Source: Paraburkholderia sp. CNPSo 3272 (lineage in GTDB: Bacteria > Pseudomonadota > Gammaproteobacteria > Burkholderiales > Burkholderiaceae). Taken from it: a stretch of DNA of 64,000 nt. The notes beneath the pieces are model-generated. The model was not told the origin of the DNA. It worked only from the letters and a program-made list of their open reading frames with translations, and searched no databases. The stretch covers positions 1 through 64,000 of the forward strand of contig NZ_JAMBPQ010000018.1 in the NCBI RefSeq assembly GCF_024206495.1. Direction: 5' to 3'. Below, piece by piece: positions 58,746-64,000 of this stretch; within the stretch, counting starts at the first letter, position 1, and each line of letters opens with the position of its first letter. The position numbers were made by a program, and so were the translations under genes.

Positions 58746-61229
58746 ATGGCTGGCGGCAACAATGCCCGATTCGACAAGATGCCCGTCGTGGCCGATCTTG
58801 CCCAGTTCGATTCGCGTTCTGGCAACGCGCTCGAGCGGCTGATCTTCAACCGGCGTCCCTGGCTGATGATCATCTGCGCGATCATCACCGCGGTGCTCGG
58901 GTTTCAGGCGACGCGGCTCGATGTCAATGCGAGTTTCGAGAAGATGATTCCGCTCTCGCATCCGTACATCAAGAACTATCTTGCCAACAAGGCGGACCTG
59001 AAGGGACTCGGCAACTCGCTGCGTATCGTCGTCGAGAATCCTTCCGGCGACATCTACGATCCGAAATACCTGGCGGCACTGCGTCGCATCAACGATGCCC
59101 TGTTCCTGATTCCAGGCGTTGATCGCCCGGGTGTGAAATCGCTGTGGATGCCGATCGTGCGCTGGAACGTGGTGACCGAGAAGGGCTTCGCGGGCGGTCC
59201 CGTCATGCCGGACGGCTTCGACAGTTCGACTCAGGCGCTCACACAGCTGCGTACGAACGTGGCGCGGGCCAATATCGTTGGCAGCCTCGTATCCAACGAC
59301 CTGCATTCGAGCATGATCCAACTGCCGCTGCTGGACCACTACGCGGATACGGGCAAGGCGCTTGACTACGCGAAGCTCTCGCACCAAATCGACGAGGTCA
59401 TCAAGACCGAAGGCCGGGGCGAGGTGCGCGTGCACGTGGTGGGCTTCGCCAGGCTGATCGGAGACCTGATCGCGGGTCTGAAGCAGGTGGCGATGTACTT
59501 CGGTATCGCCGCGGCGATTGCGCTCACCGTGATTTTTCTTTACACCCGCTGCTATCGCAGCACGCTGCTGGTGGTGGCTTGCTCGCTTATCGCCGTGGTC
59601 TGGCAGCTGGGCATCATCAGCACGCTCGGTTATGTGCTTGATCCGTATTCGGTGCTGGTGCCGTTCCTCGTGTTCGCGATCGGCGTGTCGCATGGCGCGC
59701 AGAAGATGAACGGCATCACGCAGGACATCGGGCGCGGCACGCACCGCTACGTGGCTGCGCGCTATACGTTCCGGCGGCTCTTCCTGGCCGGACTCACGGC
59801 GCTGCTCGCGGACGTCGTCGGCTTCGCCGTGCTGATGGTGATCGACATTCCGGTGATCAAGGACCTGGCCTTCACGGCGAGCGTGGGCGTGGGCGTGCTT
59901 GTCTTCACGAATCTGCTGCTGCTGCCGGTGCTGCTCTCGTATGTGGGTGTGAGTCCGTCGGCGGCACGTCGCAGCGTGCGCGGCGAGCAGAACGACGAAC
60001 GCGGCACGTCGTCCGCGGGTGCGCTCTGGAACCTGCTGGACCGGTTCACCGAGCGCCGCTGGGCGGTGGGCGCGATCGTGTGCGCGGCGGCGCTCACGGC
60101 AGTCGGCTGGTCGATCAGCCAGCACCTGCAGATCGGCGACCTGGATAGCGGCGCACCGGAGCTGCGCCCGAACTCGCGCTACAACCTCGACAACGCGTAC
60201 ATCAACGCGCACTTCGGGCTGTCGAGCGATCTGTTCGTGGTGATCGGCAAGTCGTCGCACGGCACCTGCGACGCGAACAACTTCCCGCTCGTGCTCGAGG
60301 CGGACCGCCTCGAGACCGCACTGCGCGGCGTTCCGGGCGTGCAGACGACGACCTCGGTGGGTGGCCTGACGCGCTGGATGACCTCGGGCTTCTACGAGGG
60401 CTATCCGAAGTGGTACACGATCGATCGTGTGCCATCGATCATCAACAAGACGGTCTGGCAAATCCTGCTGGACCATCCGGACCTGATCAGCCAGACGTGC
60501 GGTACGGCGCCGGTCATTGCGTATCTGACGGACCACAAGGCGGCAACGCTCTCGCGGGTGATGGAGGTGGCCGAGGAGTTCGCGAAGGCGCACAGTGATG
60601 CGGACCACCAGTTCCTGATGGCGGCGGGCTCGGCCGGTATTGACGCGGTGACGAACGTGGTTGTTGCGAAGGCGAACCGCACGATGCTGTTCATGGTGTA
60701 CGCGGCGGTGATCCTGCTGTGCTTCATCACGTTCCGCAGCTGGCGCGCGGTGGTGGTGGCGGTCGTTCCGCTCGGCATCACGTCGGTGCTGTGCGAGGCG
60801 CTCATGGTGAAGCTGGGTATTGGCGTGAAGGTAGCGACGCTGCCGGTGATCGCGCTGGGGGTGGGGATCGGCGTGGACTACGCGCTGTACCTGCTGAGCG
60901 TGCAGCTTGCGTACCAGCGCACAGGGCAGCCGCTCAAGGTGGCCTACCGCCACGCGGTTCAGTTCACGGGCAAGGTGGTGGCGCTGGTGGGTGTGACGCT
61001 GGCCGCGGGGGTGGTGACGTGGGCGTTCTCGCCAATCAAGTTTCAGGCCGATATGGGCATCCTGCTTACGTTCATGTTCCTGTGGAATATGATCGGTGCG
61101 CTGATCCTGATCCCGGCGCTGTCGCATTTCCTGTTGCAAGGGATTTCCCGCAAGGCAGTGGCGAAAGCCCCGGCGGCGGGTTCGTCGCAGGTCGAAGCCT
61201 GCAATGGCGAGGTGACCCTGCGGTCGTGA
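58746..61229 (+). CDS. RND/MMPL-family transporter
   Basis: 827 aa inner-membrane protein with duplicated halves: TM1 at about 38-58 (RPWLMIICAIITAVLGFQ), a periplasmic domain, five clustered TMs (from about 245), then a second TM-loop-TM set beginning near 440 (RRWAVGAIVCAAALTAVGW). GVGIGVDYALYLLSVQL in the second half carries the Asp typical of proton-coupled MMPL/RND proteins. It is shorter than tripartite AcrB-type pumps, and no membrane-fusion protein is encoded nearby. With the three upstream proteins it probably moves a hydrophobic compound across the envelope; direction unknown. Confidence 0.9.
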   Translation: MAGGNNARFDKMPVVADLAQFDSRSGNALERLIFNRRPWLMIICAIITAVLGFQATRLDVNASFEKMIPLSHPYIKNYLANKADLKGLGNSLRIVVENPSGDIYDPKYLAALRRINDALFLIPGVDRPGVKSLWMPIVRWNVVTEKGFAGGPVMPDGFDSSTQALTQLRTNVARANIVGSLVSNDLHSSMIQLPLLDHYADTGKALDYAKLSHQIDEVIKTEGRGEVRVHVVGFARLIGDLIAGLKQVAMYFGIAAAIALTVIFLYTRCYRSTLLVVACSLIAVVWQLGIISTLGYVLDPYSVLVPFLVFAIGVSHGAQKMNGITQDIGRGTHRYVAARYTFRRLFLAGLTALLADVVGFAVLMVIDIPVIKDLAFTASVGVGVLVFTNLLLLPVLLSYVGVSPSAARRSVRGEQNDERGTSSAGALWNLLDRFTERRWAVGAIVCAAALTAVGWSISQHLQIGDLDSGAPELRPNSRYNLDNAYINAHFGLSSDLFVVIGKSSHGTCDANNFPLVLEADRLETALRGVPGVQTTTSVGGLTRWMTSGFYEGYPKWYTIDRVPSIINKTVWQILLDHPDLISQTCGTAPVIAYLTDHKAATLSRVMEVAEEFAKAHSDADHQFLMAAGSAGIDAVTNVVVAKANRTMLFMVYAAVILLCFITFRSWRAVVVAVVPLGITSVLCEALMVKLGIGVKVATLPVIALGVGIGVDYALYLLSVQLAYQRTGQPLKVAYRHAVQFTGKVVALVGVTLAAGVVTWAFSPIKFQADMGILLTFMFLWNMIGALILIPALSHFLLQGISRKAVAKAPAAGSSQVEACNGEVTLRS

Positions 61230-61240
61230 CCGTGTGGCAT

Positions 61241-61307
61241 GTGCCGCGTTACGCGGCACTCCCGGCAGAACGAATGTAGCGGCCCGCCATTTGCGAAGAT
61301 GGCGGGC
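61241..61307. terminator. Two hairpins between convergent transporter and SDR genes
   Basis: GTGCCGCG-TTA-CGCGGCAC (61241-61259, perfect 8-bp stem) and GCCCGCCAT-N8-ATGGCGGGC (61282-61307, perfect 9-bp stem). They lie 12-78 bp after the transporter stop and before the end of the convergent SDR gene. No long U-run is present; together they are a plausible bidirectional terminator. Confidence 0.55.
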
Positions 61308-61358
61308 ACGCATTGCGTGCAAGACAGGACACGTCGGGGCGGACGGTGCTGAGCAGGC

Positions 61359-62141
61359 CTACACCACGGACATCGAGAAGCTCAGGATCTCCGAGACGCC
61401 GCCGTCCACCATCAGCATCTGGCCATTCATGTAGGAGCTGGCCTCGGAGGCGAGAAACACGGCTACGCCGCCGAGTTCCTCGGGGTTCCCCCAGCGCCCG
61501 ACCGAGATATGCGAGCGCACAATCTCCTTCATTTGCGGATTCGATGTAACGGGCTCTGCCATATCGGTGAGGAAATAGCCGGGGCAGATGCCATTGCAAC
61601 GGATGCCGTGGCGGCCCAGCTCCGCGCCGAGCGATTTCGTGAGTCCGGCGACCGCGTGCTTGCTCGCTACGTATGCCTGGAGCTTCTCGCGGCCCAGTAC
61701 CGAAACGTAGGACCCCACGTTGATGATGCGTCCGTGCCCGCGTTCGATCATGGGACGAGCGACTTCCTGCGCGAGCAAATACGCGGCCGTGACGTTGGTA
61801 TCCATCGTCCTTTGCCACATTTCAACCTTCGACTGAAGAAAATCGCTCCATTCGCAAATGCCGGCGTTGTTGAGCAGGACGTCGATGCGTCCATGACGCG
61901 CAAGGACGTTGCGTACGCCGTTTCTGATCGCGTCTTGATCCGTGAGATCGAACGGTTCGAGGTCGACGCTGCCGCCCGCCTCACGGATCTTCTGGGCAGC
62001 GGTTTCGAGGCTCTCGCGCGATCGCGCGCAAAGAATGACGGTCGCGCCTGCCGACGCCAAAGCATTCGCCATGGCGAAGCCGAGACCGCGCGACGCGCCG
62101 GTGACTAGCGCGATCTGTCCGTCCAGTGAAAACAGTTTCAT
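61359..62141 (-). CDS. SDR-family NAD(P)-dependent oxidoreductase
   Basis: 260 aa classical SDR with TGASRGLG, NNAGICEW, NVGSYVS and YVASK, ending GQMLMVDGGVSEI (gluconate-5-dehydrogenase-like subgroup by pattern). The ATG at 62141 is preceded by GGAG 8 nt upstream; an ATG at 62162 that overlaps the stop of the MDR gene (ATGA) would add 7 residues. Second gene of a minus-strand pair with the MDR reductase. Likely an alcohol/ketone interconversion in the island; substrate unknown. Confidence 0.87.
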   Translation of the reverse strand: MKLFSLDGQIALVTGASRGLGFAMANALASAGATVILCARSRESLETAAQKIREAGGSVDLEPFDLTDQDAIRNGVRNVLARHGRIDVLLNNAGICEWSDFLQSKVEMWQRTMDTNVTAAYLLAQEVARPMIERGHGRIINVGSYVSVLGREKLQAYVASKHAVAGLTKSLGAELGRHGIRCNGICPGYFLTDMAEPVTSNPQMKEIVRSHISVGRWGNPEELGGVAVFLASEASSYMNGQMLMVDGGVSEILSFSMSVV

Positions 62142-62158
62142 AGTCTGGCTCCCATCGA

Positions 62159-63184
62159 TCATGCAGTGGCTGCCCGCTGGTGGCGAATGACGATCTTGCC
62201 GAAATGCTGCTGGCTTTCGAGGTGCCGCAGCGCATCCGGTACGTGTGCAAAGTCATAAACTGAGTCGATTACCGGCCGCATTTTGTGCAGGCCGATCGCG
62301 CGATTCATCGCTTCGAAATCCTGACGGGAGCCAACGCGGATCGGCGCGATGGACAGGCCGCGTGTGAAGAATCCCTCGCCGGGAGAGGGAGCGCCGGTCA
62401 GCAGCCCCACGACGCTGATCCGGCCGCCGTCCCGCGTGGCGGCAACGGACTTGCCGAACGTTTGGGCGCCCCCAACTTCCACGACCAGATCGACGCCCAG
62501 CCCATCGGTCAGGCGCAGCACGGCATCGTCCCATTGCGGCGTTTCGCGGTAGTTGATCGTGGCGTCGGCGCCCAGTTCTGCGAGGCGCTTGAGCTTCACA
62601 TCGCTCGACGAAGTGGCAATCACGCGTGCGCCGAAGAGACGCGCAAGCTGCAGCGCGAAGATCGATACGCCGCCCGTACCTTGCACGAGGACGGTTTGGC
62701 CCGGCAGAAGCGGTGCGTGCTGGCACAACGCGTTCCATGCGGTGACGGCGGCACAGGGCAGCGTTGCCGCCTCCACGTCGGAAAGATGATCGGGAACGCC
62801 AACCAGTTCGTCTTCGCTCAATACGGCCCTCTCGCGCAGCATGCCTTCGACTATCGCGCCGCGGCCCAGCATATCCGCGTGTTGCGGGCGGGCGCCGCCA
62901 TGCCAGTTTTCCGCGAAGTTCGCCATCACCCGGTCGCCCGGCCTGAAGCGCCGAACGCCCGCGCCAACCGCAAGCACGACACCCGCCCCGTCAGAGGCGG
63001 GGATGAAATTGGGCGCCATCCAGTCGCGAAACGCGCCATTCATCAGCAACAGCTCGCGAAAATTCAGCGAACTTGCATTGACCTGCACAAGGATCTCACG
63101 AGCGCCGGGCGGCGGCGGATCGGGTTCCTCGCGTAGCGCCAGACCTGAAATGCCTTCAAAACGCTCGCATCGATAGAGCTTCAT
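62159..63184 (-). CDS. Zinc-type MDR alcohol dehydrogenase / quinone oxidoreductase family protein
   Basis: 341 aa medium-chain reductase. It has SSLNFRELLLMNGAF, PASDGAGVVLAVGAGVRRFRPGDRVM, and the cofactor-binding VQGTGGVSIFALQLARLFGA. The usual catalytic Cys-xx-His zinc ligands of alcohol dehydrogenases are not present at the normal place (SSLNFRE instead of CGSD-type), so it is closer to the zinc-free quinone-reductase or enoyl-reductase branch. ATG with GGAGACGACGA upstream. First gene of the pair with the SDR; divergent from etfB. Confidence 0.88.
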   Translation of the reverse strand: MKLYRCERFEGISGLALREEPDPPPPGAREILVQVNASSLNFRELLLMNGAFRDWMAPNFIPASDGAGVVLAVGAGVRRFRPGDRVMANFAENWHGGARPQHADMLGRGAIVEGMLRERAVLSEDELVGVPDHLSDVEAATLPCAAVTAWNALCQHAPLLPGQTVLVQGTGGVSIFALQLARLFGARVIATSSSDVKLKRLAELGADATINYRETPQWDDAVLRLTDGLGVDLVVEVGGAQTFGKSVAATRDGGRISVVGLLTGAPSPGEGFFTRGLSIAPIRVGSRQDFEAMNRAIGLHKMRPVIDSVYDFAHVPDALRHLESQQHFGKIVIRHQRAATA

Positions 63185-63254
63185 TCGTCGTCTCCATGGT
63201 GGTGAACGAGAGCGTCAAATTCATTGCCGAACGACGCCTTGTTCATTCTTCTCG

Positions 63255-63298
63255 TTGACAGCTGCAAAAAGATGAGTTCAGAATATAGAACATTGTTC
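63255..63298 (+). promoter_or_regulatory. Promoter with GAACATTGTTC operator, etfB
   Basis: TTGACA (63255-63260), 18-bp spacer, CAGAAT (63279-63284, 4 of 6 to consensus), three bases (ATA), GAACATTGTTC (63288-63298), a perfect GAACA-N-TGTTC palindrome. Same geometry as the promoters at 36022 and 36169. Confidence 0.7.
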
Positions 63299-63321
63299 AA
63301 CAAAGCGTTCGGAGCGTCAAA

Positions 63322-64000
63322 TTGAAGATACTGGTCGCGGCGAAGCGCGTGATCGACTACAACGTGAAACCGCGGGTAAAGGCCGACGGTTCGGGCGTCG
63401 ATCTGACCAACGTGAAGATGGCCATGAACCCGTTCGATGAGATCGCGGTGGAGGAGGCGGTGCGCCTCAAGGAAGCGGGCGTCGCGAGTGAAGTCGTCGT
63501 GGTGTCGGCGGGAACTCCCCAATCGCAGGAGGTGCTGCGCACGGCGCTCGCGATGGGGGCGGATCGCGCAGTGCTCGTCGAAAGCGATGCGGAGTTGCAG
63601 CCGCTCGCAGTCGCCAAATTGCTGAGCGCCGTGGCCGCGCGGGAAAACCCGCAACTGGTGCTGCTGGGCAAGCAAGCCATCGACAACGACGCAGGCCAAA
63701 CCGGCCAGAAGCTCGCCGCGTTGCTCGGCTGGCCGCAGGCGACGTTCGCGTTCAAGACGGAAGTCGATGGTCAGCAACTGCTCGTCACGCGCGAGATCGA
63801 CGGTGGGCTCGAACGCGTCGCGCTCGATTTGCCGGCCGTTATCACGACAGATCTGCGCCTGAATAGCCCGCGCTATGTGACGCTGCCCAACATCATGAAA
63901 GCAAAGAAGAAGCCGCTGGAGACGCTGAGTCCCGAGGCGCTGAATGTCGATGTTGCACCTCGCTTGAAGGTTCTCGAAGTGACTGAGCCGCCCGCGCGCA
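63322..64000 (+). CDS. etfB: Electron transfer flavoprotein beta subunit (partial, runs off the window)
   Basis: The first 226 codons of EtfB; the family is about 249 aa, so only the end is missing. TTG start with GGAG 8 nt upstream: MKILVAAKRVIDYNVKPRV, then VDLTNVKMAMNPFDEIAVEE and GKQAIDNDAGQTGQKLAALL, which holds the AMP-binding region. The EtfAB dimer accepts electrons from acyl-CoA dehydrogenases and passes them to ETF:quinone oxidoreductase. etfA would be expected just beyond the window. Its control by the shared operator links electron disposal to the eight ACAD genes here. Confidence 0.95.
   Translation, partial: MKILVAAKRVIDYNVKPRVKADGSGVDLTNVKMAMNPFDEIAVEEAVRLKEAGVASEVVVVSAGTPQSQEVLRTALAMGADRAVLVESDAELQPLAVAKLLSAVAARENPQLVLLGKQAIDNDAGQTGQKLAALLGWPQATFAFKTEVDGQQLLVTREIDGGLERVALDLPAVITTDLRLNSPRYVTLPNIMKAKKKPLETLSPEALNVDVAPRLKVLEVTEPPAR

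Noticed and set aside
58533..61322. 929-codon open frame on the minus strand
   Set aside because: It is antisense to the RND/MMPL transporter gene, is extremely His/Arg-rich and has no membrane or enzyme motif.
1..64000. Mobile elements, CRISPR arrays, tRNA or rRNA genes
   Set aside because: I looked for transposase or integrase motifs, regularly spaced repeats and tRNA-like cloverleaf segments and saw none I could support. The tandem repeat at 21625 has only about three 10-bp units.

Overview
The window is GC-rich (judged by eye), has very dense coding, GTG/TTG as well as ATG starts and Shine-Dalgarno sites. Its content is typical of a beta-proteobacterium of the Burkholderiales (Paraburkholderia/Caballeronia/Cupriavidus-like); this is inferred from gene families, since no rRNA or other marker is present. 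I found no tRNA, rRNA, CRISPR array, IS element or phage gene. Almost everything belongs to one large catabolic island that takes up a hydrophobic or alicyclic organic acid and degrades it as CoA thioesters.

Layout. 1-114: a perfect 51-bp inverted repeat at the window edge. 124-5081: a branched-chain-amino-acid-type ABC importer (livGHM, binding protein, livF). 5118-9008: two SDRs (one degenerate), an AveC-like membrane protein and a crotonase. 9027-17449: a CoA ligase/hydrolase/NmrA operon, a PhyH dioxygenase with a CMD protein, and three regulators (one GlxA/AraC type, two LysR). 17602-23000: SDR, small membrane genes, SnoaL-like protein, folE, a nitronate-monooxygenase-like flavoprotein and a thiolase. 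23301-31165: a feruloyl-CoA-synthetase-like ligase followed by an acyl-CoA dehydrogenase (ACAD) pair, two crotonases, SDR and a second flavoprotein. 31339-35909 (minus): ACAD, MaoC-like protein, CoA transferase, BadH-like and BadI-like ring-opening enzymes. 36294-51468: a 14-gene operon with a DUF35/thiolase-like pair, three tandem PaaG-like crotonases, a dienoyl-CoA-reductase-like SDR, a 2-methylacyl-CoA racemase, five ACADs, a crotonase, a double-hotdog MaoC hydratase and a P450cam-like cytochrome P450. 51536-61229: a TetR regulator, a small unknown gene and an envelope set (DUF1302 outer-membrane protein, two DUF1329 proteins, YCF48-like protein, RND/MMPL transporter). 61359-64000: SDR, MDR reductase and the start of etfB.

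How it may work (inference). The substrate crosses the envelope through the DUF1302/DUF1329/YCF48/MMPL set and/or the ABC importer. The P450 or PhyH enzyme may oxygenate it and the two ligases activate it. Successive alpha/beta ACAD pairs, hydratases, SDRs and thiolases then shorten it. A cyclohexanecarboxyl-CoA-like intermediate would be dehydrogenated, hydrated, oxidised (BadH-like) and hydrolytically opened (BadI-like). Electrons from the eight ACADs would leave through the flavoprotein whose beta subunit begins at 63322. The substrate cannot be read from the sequence.

The strongest new observation is regulatory. An 11-bp palindromic element, GAACNNNRTTC, lies 2-3 bp after the -10 box of six recognisable sigma-70 promoters spread over the whole window. 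Variants occur at other promoters. This suggests one repressor controls the island as a regulon.
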